Origin: Blastococcus sp. HT6-30
GTDB taxonomy: Bacteria; Actinomycetota; Actinomycetes; Mycobacteriales; Geodermatophilaceae
Direction: 5' to 3'
DNA: 64,000 nucleotides
NCBI RefSeq assembly: GCF_039729015.1
Contig: NZ_CP155792.1
Span: 1,632,001 to 1,696,000, forward strand
The notes beneath the pieces are model-generated. The model made no database searches and was not told the origin of the DNA. It saw nothing but the letters and a program-made list of their open reading frames with translations. Made by a program: the position numbers and the translations under genes. Positions within the stretch are counted from its first letter, which is position 1. Each line of letters opens with the position of its first letter. Positions 18,872-28,733 of this stretch are shown here, piece after piece.

Positions 18872-21556
18872 ATGCAGACCGCCGAGATCCGCCGCCGCTT
18901 CCTGGAGCACTTCGCCCAGCGCGGTCACACCGTCGTCCCCAGCGCGTCGCTGGTCTCCCCGGACCCGTCGCTGCTGTTCACCGTCGCCGGCATGGTGCCG
19001 TTCATCCCGTACCTGACCGGCCGGGAGCCCGCGCCGTTCCCGCGGGCCACCAGCGTGCAGAAGTGCGTGCGCACCCTCGACATCGAGGAGGTGGGCAAGA
19101 CCACCCGCCACGGCACGTTCTTCCAGATGAACGGCAACTTCTCCTTCGGCGACTACTTCAAGGAAGGTGCCATCCAGCACGCCTGGGAGCTGATCACCGG
19201 TCGGCTGGACGACGGCGGGCTGGGCTTCGACCCCGAGCGCATCTGGGTCACCGTCTACCTGGACGACGACGAGGCCGCGGATGCCTGGCACCGCATCGCC
19301 GGCCTGCCGGTGGAGCGCATCCAGCGGCTGGGCAAGAAGGACAACTACTGGCACACCGGGGCGGCCGGCCCCGGCGGCCCCTGCTCGGAGATCTACTTCG
19401 ACCGCGGGCCGCAGTCCGGGCCCGACGGCGGCCCCCTGGTGGACACCGCAGGCGATCGGTTCCTCGAGATCTGGAACCTCGTGTTCATGCAGTACGAGCT
19501 CACCGACGTCCGGAGCAAGGAGGAGTTCACGGTCGTCGGGGAGCTGCCGAAGAAGAACATCGACACCGGCATGGGCCTGGAGCGGGTGGCCTACCTGCTG
19601 CAGGGCGTCGACAACATGTACGAGATCGACGAGGTCGCCCCGGTGCTCCGCCGCGGTGCCGAGCTGGCCGGGGTGACGTACGGCAAGGACGCCGACGCCG
19701 ACGTCCGGCTGCGGGTCGTCGCCGACCACGTGCGCAGCGGGCTGATGCTCATCGGCGACGGCGTGACCCCCGGCAACGAGGGCCGCGGCTACATCCTGCG
19801 CCGGCTGCTGCGCCGCGCCGTCCGGTCGATGAAGCTGCTCGGCGTCGACGAGGCGACGCTGCCCGAGCTGCTGCCGGTCTCCCGCGACGCCATGAGCGCC
19901 AGCTACCCGGAGCTGGCCGCCGACTTCGACCGGATCTCCGCGGTCGCCTACGCCGAGGAAGAGGCGTTCCGCCGCACCCTCGCCTCGGGGACGGCGCTGT
20001 TCGACACCGCGGTCCGGCAGGCCAAGCAGGCCGGCACGCCGAAGCTCTCGGGTGACCAGGCCTTCAGCCTGCACGACACCTACGGCTTCCCGATCGACGT
20101 CACCCTCGAGATGGCCGCCGAGCAGGGCGTCACGGTCGACGAAGCCGGTTTCCGTGCCCTGATGACAGAGCAGCGGGACCGGGCTCGCGCCGACGCCCGC
20201 GCCAAGCGCACCGGCTCGGTCGACGTGCTGGCCTACCGCCGGCTGCTGGCCGACCACGGCCCGACCGACTGGCGGGCCTACGAGACGCTGCGCACCGACT
20301 CCCGCGTGCTCGGGATCGTGCGCGAGGGCGACGAGGACGGCGAGCGGCCGGCCGGCCCGGGCGAGATCACCCGCGTGGTCCTGGACCGGACGCCGTTCTA
20401 CGCCGAGTCCGGCGGGCAGGTCGCCGACGCCGGCATCCTCAGCTGGGACGGCGGGCGCGCCGAGGTCATCGACGTGCAGCGGCCCGTCAAGGGGCTGGTC
20501 GCCCACCAGGTGCGGATACTCGAGGGCGAGCTGCGTGACGGCGCCGAGCTGACCGCCGAGGTGGACCGCGAGTGGCGGCTGTCGGCCTGCCAGGCACACT
20601 CGGGCACCCACGTGGTGCACGCCGCGCTGCGCCAGGTGCTCGGCCCGCAGGCGCTGCAGTCCGGCTCCTACAACCGGCCCGGCTACCTGCGGCTGGACTT
20701 CGCCTGGCAGGGCGCGCTCACCCAGCAGCAGCGCACCGACATCGAGGACGTCGCCAACGCCGCCGTCCGCGCCGACCACAAGGTCACCGCCCAGTACATG
20801 ACGCTGCCCGAGGCGCAGGCCTTCGGTGCGCTGGCGCTGTTCGGCGAGACCTACGGCGAGCAGGTCCGAGTCGTGGAGATCGGCGGGCCGTGGTCGCGGG
20901 AGCTCTGCGGTGGCACGCACGTGCGGGGCAGCGCCCAGATCGGCACGCTCGCGCTGACCGCGGAGTCCTCGGTCGGCTCGGGCGCACGGCGCGTGGAGGC
21001 CGTCGTGGGGCTCGAGGGCTTCCGGTACCTGGCGCGCGAGCGGGACCTGGTGCGCCAGCTGGCCGAGATCCTCAAGGCGCCGCAGGACGGCCTGGTGGAG
21101 CGGGTGAGCGGCATGGTCGCCCGGCTGCGCGACCTCGACCGGGAGCTGGCCGACCTGCGCGCCCAGCAGAGCGTCGCCGCGGCCGGCGAGCTGGCCGCGG
21201 CGGCCCGCGACGTCGGCGGGGTCGCCGTCGTCACCGGCTCGCCGGCGGGCCTGGGGGGCGGTGATCTGCGCACCCTGGCCCTCGACGTCCGGGGCCGGCT
21301 CGGGTCCGATCGCCCGGCGGTCGTGCTGCTGGCCTCGGAGTCCGGTGGCAAGGTGGCACTGGTGGCGGCGCTGAACCCGGCTGCCGTCGCGCAGGGGCTG
21401 TCGGCCAACGACGTCCTGAAGGCCGCTTCCGCCCCCGTCGGCGGCCGGGGCGGTGGCAAGTCCGACGTCGCGCAGGGCGGCGGAACCGATCCCGCGGGAA
21501 TCCCCGCGGCGTTGCAGGCCGGCGAGCAGGCGGTCGCGGCCGCCAGTGGGAGGTAG
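18872..21556 (+). CDS. alaS: Alanine--tRNA ligase
   Basis: An 894-residue class II synthetase with all four parts: catalytic domain (HTVVPSASLVSPDPSLLFTV near the start, then TFFQMNGNFSFGDYFKE), tRNA-recognition domain, editing domain and C-Ala oligomerisation domain. The editing-site zinc ligands are visible as HSGTH near residue 578 and CGGTH near residue 680. The C-terminal glycine-rich end (GGRGGGKSDVAQGGG) is the conserved alaS signature. ATG 18872 has a weak GAGAAG Shine-Dalgarno. The leader is only about 50 nt, too short for a T-box. ruvX starts seven bases after the stop. Confidence 0.98.
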   Translation: MQTAEIRRRFLEHFAQRGHTVVPSASLVSPDPSLLFTVAGMVPFIPYLTGREPAPFPRATSVQKCVRTLDIEEVGKTTRHGTFFQMNGNFSFGDYFKEGAIQHAWELITGRLDDGGLGFDPERIWVTVYLDDDEAADAWHRIAGLPVERIQRLGKKDNYWHTGAAGPGGPCSEIYFDRGPQSGPDGGPLVDTAGDRFLEIWNLVFMQYELTDVRSKEEFTVVGELPKKNIDTGMGLERVAYLLQGVDNMYEIDEVAPVLRRGAELAGVTYGKDADADVRLRVVADHVRSGLMLIGDGVTPGNEGRGYILRRLLRRAVRSMKLLGVDEATLPELLPVSRDAMSASYPELAADFDRISAVAYAEEEAFRRTLASGTALFDTAVRQAKQAGTPKLSGDQAFSLHDTYGFPIDVTLEMAAEQGVTVDEAGFRALMTEQRDRARADARAKRTGSVDVLAYRRLLADHGPTDWRAYETLRTDSRVLGIVREGDEDGERPAGPGEITRVVLDRTPFYAESGGQVADAGILSWDGGRAEVIDVQRPVKGLVAHQVRILEGELRDGAELTAEVDREWRLSACQAHSGTHVVHAALRQVLGPQALQSGSYNRPGYLRLDFAWQGALTQQQRTDIEDVANAAVRADHKVTAQYMTLPEAQAFGALALFGETYGEQVRVVEIGGPWSRELCGGTHVRGSAQIGTLALTAESSVGSGARRVEAVVGLEGFRYLARERDLVRQLAEILKAPQDGLVERVSGMVARLRDLDRELADLRAQQSVAAAGELAAAARDVGGVAVVTGSPAGLGGGDLRTLALDVRGRLGSDRPAVVLLASESGGKVALVAALNPAAVAQGLSANDVLKAASAPVGGRGGGKSDVAQGGGTDPAGIPAALQAGEQAVAAASGR

Positions 21557-21563
21557 ACACTAC

Positions 21564-22238
21564 GTGTCCGGATCCGAGCACAGCCCCGAGGACACCGGCC
21601 CGGTCGGCGGCCGGCGGCGCGAGCTGCCGGCGGTGCCACCGGCGCGGCCGCGTCCGTCGACGGGTGAGCAGCCGACCTATCACCCGACGACCGAGATCGA
21701 CCTGAGCCAGGGCTTTCCGCCGGTCAAGCACGAGACCACCGAGATCGACCTGTCCGGCGGCTGGCCGCAGCACCTGAAGGTACCGCCGCGCCGGGCGGAC
21801 GCAGCGTCCCCGCGCGGTCGGGTGCTGGGGGTCGACGTCGGCACCGTCCGCGTGGGCGTGGCGATGTCCGACCCCACGGGGACGCTCGCCAGCCCGCTGG
21901 AGACCCTCCGCCGGGCCAAGGACAAGGCCGATCTGGACCGGCTCGCCGCCCTCGTGGTGGAACACGAGGTGACGGAGGTGGTCGTGGGGGAGCCGGTGCA
22001 CCTGTCGGGTGCGTCGGGCACTTCTGCCCAGGATGCTGCCGATTACGCCCAGGAACTGGCCGACCGCATTCCGGAGGTGCCGGTGAACCTGATCGACGAG
22101 AGGCTCTCCACCGTGACCGCAGCCAGCCACCTCCGCGAAGGCGGTATCGACAGCCGTCGCCAGCGGGGAGTGATCGACCAGGCGGCTGCCGTGGTCATCC
22201 TCCAGCAGTACCTCGACACCCGGCGGGCGCCCTCGTGA
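21564..22238 (+). CDS. ruvX: Putative Holliday junction resolvase RuvX (YqgF) with N-terminal extension
   Basis: A 224-residue protein whose C-terminal 140 residues are the RNase H-fold YqgF domain. VLGVDVGTVRVGVAMSD carries the first catalytic Asp, VVVGEPVHLSG follows, and LIDERLSTVTAA carries the Glu. The last Asp lies in RRQRGVIDQAAAVVILQ. YqgF/RuvX proteins are implicated in pre-16S rRNA 5' end processing as well as junction resolution. The first 85 residues are disordered and contain two copies of a TTEIDLS motif. GTG 21564 is the first start after alaS; starting at the core domain would give a protein of normal length. The alaS-ruvX-mltG-aroE order is conserved in actinobacteria. Confidence 0.9.
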   Translation: MSGSEHSPEDTGPVGGRRRELPAVPPARPRPSTGEQPTYHPTTEIDLSQGFPPVKHETTEIDLSGGWPQHLKVPPRRADAASPRGRVLGVDVGTVRVGVAMSDPTGTLASPLETLRRAKDKADLDRLAALVVEHEVTEVVVGEPVHLSGASGTSAQDAADYAQELADRIPEVPVNLIDERLSTVTAASHLREGGIDSRRQRGVIDQAAAVVILQQYLDTRRAPS

Positions 22239-24013
22239 CCGCGCCCGGCGGGCCGCCGCGGCAGGGCCGGCACTCCTTCGGCGACGGCCCCGGTGCGGCG
22301 CCGTCGCCGTTCTGGCCAGGTTCTGCAACCCCCGCCGGTGACGGTTTCCCGCCGGGCCCCGCGGCGTACCCGCGGCGGTCCCCGTCCGACCAGGGGGCGG
22401 GTGTGCTCCGCCCCGGTTCCCGGGTGGTCGAACCCGGGAACGACGCGACCGGCCCGCTCGTCGAGCCCGGCTGGTGGTCCGACGGCGGCTCCGGCTCCCC
22501 GCTCACCGCGCGGCACGGTGACAGCGACGAGCACGGCGTCGGCCGGCAGCACCCCTCCGCGCCGCTGCCGCCGCTGCCCACCGGCGCCTGGGGTCGGCTG
22601 CGCCCGCGCCCGGGGCCCGGGGACGACGACGACGCCACCGTCGCCGTGCCCCGGCTGGGTGCGCACCCCGACGACGAGCCCGACCGCGACCTCACCGACG
22701 GCGACGCCGCGGACGAGGCGCCGGCCGACCGCTCCGACTGGGAGGAGCAGACCGGCGGCCTCGACGTCATCGGTGCGAACGTCGACGAGGAGCGACCGCG
22801 CCGGCGCGGTCTGCTCCGACGGCGCGGCGCCGCTGCCGGGCCCGTCCACACCGACGAGCCGGGGTACGCGCCGCACGAGGAGAACCACCCCGCGGACGAC
22901 GACCTGCTGGGGGCCGACGACGAGGTCCCGGTCGAGCCCTACGACCCGCGCGACGACCGCCGTCGGCGGCGCCGCCGCCCGTTCGCCATCGCCGCGGCGC
23001 TGCTGGTGCTCGGCGGCATCGTGGCGGGCATCGTGCTGGGCGGCCAGCAGCTGCTGTCCCTGGTCGGCCCGTCCTCCCCGGACTACACGGGGACGGGCAG
23101 CGGCAGCGTGGACGTGCGCGTGCAGGAGGGCGACACGCTCAGCGACATCGCGCGCACGCTCCAGGAGGCCGACGTCATCGCCTCCACCGGCCCGTTCATC
23201 GATGCCGCGGCGGCGAACCCGGACGCCACCGGCATCCAGCCGGGCGTCTACTCGCTCCGGCTGCAGATGAGCGGCCAGGCGGCGCTGGAGATGCTGCTCG
23301 ACCCCGCTTCGCGCCAGGTGTCGCGCGTGACCGTCCCCGAGGGCTTCACCGTGGACCAGGTCCTCGCCCGGCTGGCGGAGGAGACCGGCACGCCGATCGA
23401 GGAGCTGCAGGCGGCGGCCGATCCGGCGGCGCTGACCCTGCCCGGGTACGCCGGTGGCCAGCTGGAGGGCTTCCTCTACCCGGCGACCTACGACTTCGAG
23501 CCCGGCACCACGCCGCAGCAGATGCTGCAGCAGATGATCGACACGTTCACCGGCGTGGCCGGCCGGCTGCGGCTGGAGGAGCGCTCCGCGGCGCTGGGGC
23601 GCACCCCGTACGAGGTGGTCACGGTCGCGTCGATGGTCCAGTCGGAGACGCGGCTGGACGAGGAGCGTCCCGACGTGGCCCAGGTGATCTACAACCGTCT
23701 CGAGCGGGGCATCGCCCTGGGCATCGATGCCACGCTGGCCTACGGGCTGGACAAGAGCGGCAACGAGCTCACCGTCACGGACCTGCAGACCGACGGGCCG
23801 TACAACACCCGCACCCGCCAGGGTCTGCCGCCGACGCCGATCAGCTCCCCGGGGGAGGCGAGCCTCGAGGCTGCGCTGGCCCCGTCGAGCGGGGACCTCC
23901 TGTACTACGTGCTGGAGTCCCAGGACGGCGCCCACTTCTTCACCAGCGACTACGCCGAGTTCCAGCAGGCCCGGCAGCGGTGCGCCGCGGCCGGTCTCGG
24001 CTGCGGTGGCTGA
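22235..24013 (+). CDS. mltG: Endolytic peptidoglycan transglycosylase MltG
   Basis: A 592-residue cell-envelope enzyme that cleaves nascent glycan strands within the chain. A long Pro/Gly/Asp-rich cytoplasmic region (about residues 1-245) precedes one TM helix (about 249-275, FAIAAALLVLGGIVAGIVLG). Outside the membrane there is a LysM-like subdomain (VDVRVQEGDTLSDIARTLQ) and the YceG/MltG catalytic domain. The catalytic Glu is in VASMVQSETRL, with AQVIYNRLERGIALGIDATL downstream. The GTG start overlaps the ruvX stop (GTGA), and the stop overlaps the start of aroE. The unusually long N-terminal tail is common in actinobacterial homologues. Confidence 0.95.
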   Translation: MTAPGGPPRQGRHSFGDGPGAAPSPFWPGSATPAGDGFPPGPAAYPRRSPSDQGAGVLRPGSRVVEPGNDATGPLVEPGWWSDGGSGSPLTARHGDSDEHGVGRQHPSAPLPPLPTGAWGRLRPRPGPGDDDDATVAVPRLGAHPDDEPDRDLTDGDAADEAPADRSDWEEQTGGLDVIGANVDEERPRRRGLLRRRGAAAGPVHTDEPGYAPHEENHPADDDLLGADDEVPVEPYDPRDDRRRRRRRPFAIAAALLVLGGIVAGIVLGGQQLLSLVGPSSPDYTGTGSGSVDVRVQEGDTLSDIARTLQEADVIASTGPFIDAAAANPDATGIQPGVYSLRLQMSGQAALEMLLDPASRQVSRVTVPEGFTVDQVLARLAEETGTPIEELQAAADPAALTLPGYAGGQLEGFLYPATYDFEPGTTPQQMLQQMIDTFTGVAGRLRLEERSAALGRTPYEVVTVASMVQSETRLDEERPDVAQVIYNRLERGIALGIDATLAYGLDKSGNELTVTDLQTDGPYNTRTRQGLPPTPISSPGEASLEAALAPSSGDLLYYVLESQDGAHFFTSDYAEFQQARQRCAAAGLGCGG

Positions 24014-24812
24014 GCGGCAGCAGCGGGCGGCGGTCCTCGGGCGGCCGGTGGCCCACTCGCTCTCGCCGCTGCTGCACCGCGCCGCCTACGCGGCACTGGG
24101 GCTCGCCGACTGGAGCTACGACGCGCTCGACGTCGGGCCTGCCGACGTGCCGGTGCTGCTGGCGGGGCTGGGTGACGAGTGGCGTGGCTTCTCGGTGACG
24201 ATGCCGTGCAAGCGGGCGGCGGTGGAGGCGGCGGACGCCGCGGAGCCGCTCCCGCGGCTGCTGCGAGCGGCCAACACGCTGGTCCGTACCGACGCCGGCT
24301 GGCGCGCCGAGAACACCGACGTCACCGGCGTCGGCATGGCGCTGCAGCTGGCCGGGGTCGAGCAGGTGGAGCACGCGGCGATCCTGGGCGCCGGCGGGAC
24401 GGCGGCGGCCGCCGCGGTGGCGCTCTCGTCGCTCGGCGCGCAGCGGATCGACGTCGTCGTCCGGGAGCCGTCCCGGGCCGGCGAGGTCGTCCGGGTGCTG
24501 GACAGCCTCGGGGTGGGCAGCCGCGTCGTCCCGCTGGCCGGCGCGCGGGTCGAGGCCCCGGTCGTGGTGAGCACCGTGCCCGTCGACGGTCAGCCCGCGG
24601 TGGCCGCGCTGGCATGGGGCGCCGGGCAGACGGTGCTCGACGTCCTGTACTCCCCGTGGCCCACGCCGCTGGCCGAGCGGGTGACCGCGGCCGGCGGCAC
24701 GGTGATCAGCGGCCTCGAGGTGCTGTTCTGGCAGGCCACCGAGCAGGTGGAGCTGATGACCGGGCAGCAGGCGCCGATCGGAGCGATGCGGGCCGCGCTC
24801 GACGCCCGCTGA
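24006..24812 (+). CDS. aroE: Shikimate dehydrogenase
   Basis: A 268-residue NADP-dependent enzyme converting 3-dehydroshikimate to shikimate. The substrate-binding part has VLGRPVAHSLSPLLH (the SLS of AroE) and FSVTMPCKRAA with the catalytic Lys. The Asp partner lies in RAENTDVTG. The Rossmann part has AILGAGGTAAAAA, and LEVLFWQATEQVELMTG closes the domain. The GTG at 24006 overlaps the end of mltG by eight bases and gives the conserved N-terminus QQRAAVLGRPVAHS. It is the first of five shikimate-pathway genes here (aroE, aroC, aroK, aroB, aroQ). Confidence 0.95.
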   Translation: MAERQQRAAVLGRPVAHSLSPLLHRAAYAALGLADWSYDALDVGPADVPVLLAGLGDEWRGFSVTMPCKRAAVEAADAAEPLPRLLRAANTLVRTDAGWRAENTDVTGVGMALQLAGVEQVEHAAILGAGGTAAAAAVALSSLGAQRIDVVVREPSRAGEVVRVLDSLGVGSRVVPLAGARVEAPVVVSTVPVDGQPAVAALAWGAGQTVLDVLYSPWPTPLAERVTAAGGTVISGLEVLFWQATEQVELMTGQQAPIGAMRAALDAR

Positions 24813-24820
24813 CCGTCGCC

Positions 24821-25483
24821 GTGGAGGTCTTCCGCCCCCTGCTGGTCGGCGCGGCCGTGGTCGTCGCCCTCGCGGTCGGCCCCTGGCTGGCCCGCACCGC
24901 CGCCCGGCTCGCCGCACGTGACGCCCGGGCGCCCGCCGCGCCGCGTTCCACCGCGCTCGCGACCGGCTTCCTCGCCGCCGGGCTCGCCGGTGCAGTGCTG
25001 CTGTGCGGGGTCCGGCCGGCCACGCTCGCCCTGGCGTGGGGCGCCGGCGCCGCGGTCGTCCTCGCCTCGGTCGATCTCGCCGTCCACCGGTTGCCCGACC
25101 GGGTCCTGCTGCCCGCGCTGGTCGTCTGCGGCGCGGCCCTGCTCGCCGACGCCGCCGTGCTGGGCACCTGGCTGCCGCTGGGGCGGGCCGTCACGGCGGG
25201 CGCCGCGGCGTTCGCCGTCCCGGCGGCGGCGCGGCTGCTGGCCCCTGCCGCCCTGGGCTTCGGCGACGTCAAGCTGCTCGGCCTCCTCGGGCTGGTGCTG
25301 GGCTGGTTCGGCTGGGGGGTGCTGCTCGCCGGGGTCTTCCTCGGCCTGCTCGCCGGCGCCCTGGGCTCGGTGGCCCTGCTGGCGACCCGGCGGGCGGGCT
25401 GGCGCACCTCCGTCCCGTTCGGTCCGCCCCTGCTCGTCGGCGCCGTCCTGGCCCTCCTCGTGGGGGGCGTGCCACCCGGGTGA
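24821..25483 (+). CDS. Type IV prepilin peptidase (A24 family), minimal form
   Basis: A 220-residue polytopic membrane protein with about seven hydrophobic segments. The two catalytic aspartates of A24 peptidases are visible: one in [19 protein letters not shown] and one in the GxGD motif ([13 protein letters not shown]). The N-terminal cytosolic methylase/zinc domain of full-length PilD is absent, as in the short actinobacterial Flp/Tad-type peptidases. It should cleave prepilin-like signal peptides, but no pilin or secretion genes are in the window. The GTG at 24821 is eight bases after aroE; an aroE-peptidase-aroC order is common in actinobacteria. Confidence 0.88.
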   Translation: MEVFRPLLVGAAVVVALAVGPWLARTAARLAARDARAPAAPRSTALATGFLAAGLAGAVLLCGVRPATLALAWGAGAAVVLASVDLAVHRLPDRVLLPALVVCGAALLADAAVLGTWLPLGRAVTAGAAAFAVPAAARLLAPAALGFGDVKLLGLLGLVLGWFGWGVLLAGVFLGLLAGALGSVALLATRRAGWRTSVPFGPPLLVGAVLALLVGGVPPG

Positions 25484-25516
25484 CCGACGCCGCGGGGGCG
25501 CCCGACAGCGGCCTGG

Positions 25517-25522
25517 CAGAAT
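25517..25522 (+). promoter_or_regulatory. Putative leaderless -10 element (CAGAAT) of aroC
   Basis: CAGAAT (one change from TAGAAT) ends seven bases before the aroC ATG, and no Shine-Dalgarno is visible, giving the same geometry as the other leaderless starts here. Confidence 0.35.
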
Positions 25523-25529
25523 CCCGGGC

Positions 25530-26714
25530 ATGTTGCGCTGGCTGACCGCCGGTGAGTCGCACGGCCAGCAGCTCACCGCCATCCTCGAGGGACTTCCGGC
25601 CGGGGTCGAGGTCCAGACCTCCGACCTGGACCTGCAGCTGGCGCGCCGCCGGCTGGGGCACGGGCGGGGCGCCCGCATGTCGTTCGAGCAGGACCTCGTC
25701 ACGCTGACCGGCGGGGTGCGGCACGGCCGCACCCAGGGCGGCCCGATCGCCGTCCAGGTGGGCAACACGGAGTGGCCCAAGTGGCGGACCGTGATGTCCG
25801 CCGACCCGGTCGACGCCGACGTGCTCGCCGGCCAGGCCCGCAACGCGCCGCTCACCCGGCCGCGGCCCGGGCACGCCGATCTCGCGGGCATGCAGAAGTA
25901 CGGCTTCGACGACGCCCGGCCGGTGCTCGAGCGGGCCAGCGCGCGGGAGACCGCGGCGCGGGTGGCGCTCGGGGCGATCGCGCAGGCGTTCCTGCAGCAG
26001 ACGCTCGGCGTCTCCGTGGTCAGCCACGTCGTCGGCATCGGCCCCGTCGCCGCCCCCGACGGCATCGTGCCCGGGCCCGGGGACAACCCGCGCCTGGACG
26101 AGGACCCGGTGCGCTGCGCCGACCCCGCCACCAGCGAGCGCATGGTCGCCGAGATCGACGACGCCCGGAGGACCGGCGACACCCTCGGCGGCGTCATCGA
26201 GGTGGTCGTGCACGGGCTGCCCCCGGGCCTGGGGACGCACGTGCACTGGGACCGCCGGCTCGACGCCCGGCTGGCCGCCGCCCTCATGGGCGTGCAGTCG
26301 GTGAAGGCCGTCGAGGTCGGGGACGGGCTGGAGACCGCCCGCCGCCGCGGCTCGGTCGCCCACGACGAGATCGTGCTGGCCGACGACGGGCAGCGGGTGC
26401 AGCGGCTGACCGACCGCGCCGGCGGCATCGAGGGCGGGATGACCAACGGCGAGGTGCTGCGCGTCCGCGCGGCCATGAAGCCGATCAGCACCGTCCCCCG
26501 GGCGCTGCAGACCGTCGACGTCGCCACCGGCGAGGCGGCGGTCGCCATCAACCAGCGCAGCGACGCCTGCGCGGTCCCCCGCGGCAGCGTGGTGATGGAG
26601 GCGATGGTCGCGCTCGTGCTCGCCGACGTCGTGCTGGAGAAGTTCGGTGGCGACTCGGTCACCGAGACCCGGCGCAACGCGCGGGCCTACCTCGACGCGC
26701 TGCCGTACCGGTGA
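25530..26714 (+). CDS. aroC: Chorismate synthase
   Basis: A 394-residue FMN-dependent enzyme making chorismate from EPSP. Family signatures are visible: [21 protein letters not shown] at the N-terminus, [11 protein letters not shown], the [14 protein letters not shown] region, and [38 protein letters not shown] follows, and the C-terminus carries the [20 protein letters not shown] signature. The ATG at 25530 gives the expected [12 protein letters not shown] start. The stop overlaps the aroK start (GTGA). Confidence 0.98.
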   Translation: MLRWLTAGESHGQQLTAILEGLPAGVEVQTSDLDLQLARRRLGHGRGARMSFEQDLVTLTGGVRHGRTQGGPIAVQVGNTEWPKWRTVMSADPVDADVLAGQARNAPLTRPRPGHADLAGMQKYGFDDARPVLERASARETAARVALGAIAQAFLQQTLGVSVVSHVVGIGPVAAPDGIVPGPGDNPRLDEDPVRCADPATSERMVAEIDDARRTGDTLGGVIEVVVHGLPPGLGTHVHWDRRLDARLAAALMGVQSVKAVEVGDGLETARRRGSVAHDEIVLADDGQRVQRLTDRAGGIEGGMTNGEVLRVRAAMKPISTVPRALQTVDVATGEAAVAINQRSDACAVPRGSVVMEAMVALVLADVVLEKFGGDSVTETRRNARAYLDALPYR

Positions 26715-27244
26715 GCCGTCCCGCGCTCGTCCTGGTGGGCCCGCCGGCGTCGGGGAAGACCACGGTCGGCACGGCCGTCGCCGCCGCCCGCGACCTGCCG
26801 TTCCGGGACACCGACCGGGACGTCGAGGTCGAGACCGGCAGCAGCATCGCCGACCTGTTCGTGCAGCACGGCGAGCCGAACTTCCGGGCGCTGGAGGAGC
26901 GGGCCGTCGCCCGCGCCCTCGCCGAGCACGAGGGCGTCCTGGCGCTCGGCGGTGGTGCGGTGACGAGCAGTGGCACGCGGGAGGCGCTCGTCGCCTACGG
27001 GCGCGCGGGCGGAACGGTGGTCTGGCTCGACGTCGACGTCTCCTCGGCCGCCCGCCGGGTGGGGCTCTCCCGTGACCGGCCGCTGCTGGCCGTCAACCCG
27101 CGCGCCATGCTGCGCACCATGCTCGAACAGCGCGCCCCGCTGTACGCCGAGGTGGCCACCCACCCGGTGGCCACCGCGGGGCGCTCTCCGGAGGAGGTCG
27201 TCGCCGAGGTGCTCGCCGTCCTGACGCCGGAGGAGGCCCGGTGA
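26711..27244 (+). CDS. aroK: Shikimate kinase
   Basis: A 177-residue P-loop kinase that phosphorylates shikimate at the 3-OH. The P-loop is [12 protein letters not shown], substrate-binding residues lie in [13 protein letters not shown] (DTD) and [10 protein letters not shown] (FR..E), and [11 protein letters not shown] is the GGG motif. The lid is around LSRDRPLL. Both ends overlap neighbours by four bases (aroC upstream, aroB downstream), so it is translated as part of a tight aroC-aroK-aroB-aroQ unit. Confidence 0.95.
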   Translation: MSRPALVLVGPPASGKTTVGTAVAAARDLPFRDTDRDVEVETGSSIADLFVQHGEPNFRALEERAVARALAEHEGVLALGGGAVTSSGTREALVAYGRAGGTVVWLDVDVSSAARRVGLSRDRPLLAVNPRAMLRTMLEQRAPLYAEVATHPVATAGRSPEEVVAEVLAVLTPEEAR

Positions 27245-28302
27245 CGCCCCGCGTCGTGCCCGTCGCGGGGGAGAGGCCCTACGAGGTCCGGATCGGGGCG
27301 GGGGCCCAGGCCGAGCTCGGGCTGGTGCTGGCCGGCACCCCGAAGGCGGCGGTCGTCCACGCGCCGCCGCTGGCCGCTGCCGCCGGTGCGGCCGTGGAGA
27401 CCCTGCAGACCGCCGGCGTGGCCGCCGAGGCCGTCGTCGTCCCCGACGGCGAGGCCGCGAAGACCGCGCAGGTCGCCGCCGAGGTGTGGGAGGAGTTCGG
27501 CCGGCTGGGTCTGACCCGCTCCGACGCCGTCGTCGGCGTGGGCGGGGGAGCGGTCACCGACCTGGCCGGGTTCCTGGCCGCCACCTGGACCCGCGGCGTC
27601 CGCGTGGTGCAGGTGCCCACCAGCCTGCTCGGCATGGTCGACGCCGCCGTGGGCGGCAAGACCGGCATCAACACCGCGGCCGGCAAGAACCTGGTCGGCG
27701 CCTTCCACCCGCCCGCGGCGGTGCTCGCCGACACCGACCTGCTGGCCGGGCTGCCCGAGGCGGAGTTCCGCTCGGGGCTGGCCGAGGTCGTCAAGTGCGG
27801 CTTCATCGCCGACGCCCGGATCCTCGAGCTGCTCGAGGGCGACCCGACCGGACGGCGGGACACGGAGGAGCTGATCGAGCGGGCCGTGCGGGTCAAGGCC
27901 GCAGCGGTGGGGGAGGACCTGCACGACACGGGCGTGCGGGAGTTCCTCAACTACGGCCACACCCTCGCCCACGCGATCGAGCGGGTGGAGGACTTCGGCT
28001 GGCGGCACGGTGAGGCGGTCGCCGTCGGGCTGGTCTTCGCCGCCGAGCTGGCCGGGCAGGCCGGGCTGCTCACCACCGCCGAGGTGAGCCGTCACCGCGA
28101 CCTGGTCGCCGCCATGGGGCTGCCGACCCGCTACGCAGGCGACTGGGATCGGCTGCAGCAGGTCATGCGGGTGGACAAGAAGGCCCGCGGCGCGTCCCTG
28201 CGCTTCGTCGTCCTCGACGGCATGGGCGCCCCCAGGATCCTTCCCGACCCGGACCAGACATGGCTCGACGCGGCGTGGGCCGCAGTATCGGAGAACCCAT
28301 GA
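27241..28302 (+). CDS. aroB: 3-dehydroquinate synthase
   Basis: A 353-residue NAD- and zinc-dependent enzyme that cyclises DAHP to 3-dehydroquinate. The NAD-binding motif is [18 protein letters not shown]. The [19 protein letters not shown] region carries substrate residues, and the metal ligands are in LAEVVKCGF (Glu) and [11 protein letters not shown] plus [10 protein letters not shown] (His). The GTG at 27241 overlaps aroK and the stop overlaps aroQ (ATGA). Normal length. Confidence 0.97.
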   Translation: MTPRVVPVAGERPYEVRIGAGAQAELGLVLAGTPKAAVVHAPPLAAAAGAAVETLQTAGVAAEAVVVPDGEAAKTAQVAAEVWEEFGRLGLTRSDAVVGVGGGAVTDLAGFLAATWTRGVRVVQVPTSLLGMVDAAVGGKTGINTAAGKNLVGAFHPPAAVLADTDLLAGLPEAEFRSGLAEVVKCGFIADARILELLEGDPTGRRDTEELIERAVRVKAAAVGEDLHDTGVREFLNYGHTLAHAIERVEDFGWRHGEAVAVGLVFAAELAGQAGLLTTAEVSRHRDLVAAMGLPTRYAGDWDRLQQVMRVDKKARGASLRFVVLDGMGAPRILPDPDQTWLDAAWAAVSENP

Positions 28303-28733
28303 CCATCCAGGTGCTCAACGGGGCCAACCTCGGCCGGCTCGGCACCCGGGAGCCCGAGGTGTACGGGACGACGACGTACGCCCAGCTCGAGGAGCTGCTG
28401 GCGACCGCTGCCCGGGAGCTCGGCGTGGACGTGCGGGTGCGCCAGACCGACGACGAGGGTCAGCTGCTGCGCTGGATCCACGAGGCGACCGACGCCGGCG
28501 ACCCCGTGGTGATCAACCCCGGCGGCTGGACGCACACCTCCGTGGTGCTGCACGACGCGCTGGCCGCGGTGACCGGGCCGGTGATCGAGGTGCACATCAG
28601 CAACATCCACCGCCGCGAGGAGTTCCGGCGGCACTCCTACGTCTCCCGGGTCGCCGACGGCGTCATCGCCGGTCTGGGCGTGCACGGCTACGTCCTGGCG
28701 CTGCAGTGGCTGGTGCTCCGGGGTCTGTCATGA
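28299..28733 (+). CDS. aroQ: Type II 3-dehydroquinate dehydratase
   Basis: A 144-residue dodecameric-type dehydratase producing 3-dehydroshikimate. The N-terminal signature [17 protein letters not shown] contains the catalytic Arg/Tyr region. [19 protein letters not shown] carries the conserved Asn and the substrate loop, and [20 protein letters not shown] carries the catalytic His. The ATG at 28299 overlaps the aroB stop (ATGA), and the stop overlaps the following peptidase start. It completes the pathway from DAHP to shikimate 3-phosphate together with aroB, aroE and aroK. Confidence 0.96.
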   Translation: MTIQVLNGANLGRLGTREPEVYGTTTYAQLEELLATAARELGVDVRVRQTDDEGQLLRWIHEATDAGDPVVINPGGWTHTSVVLHDALAAVTGPVIEVHISNIHRREEFRRHSYVSRVADGVIAGLGVHGYVLALQWLVLRGLS

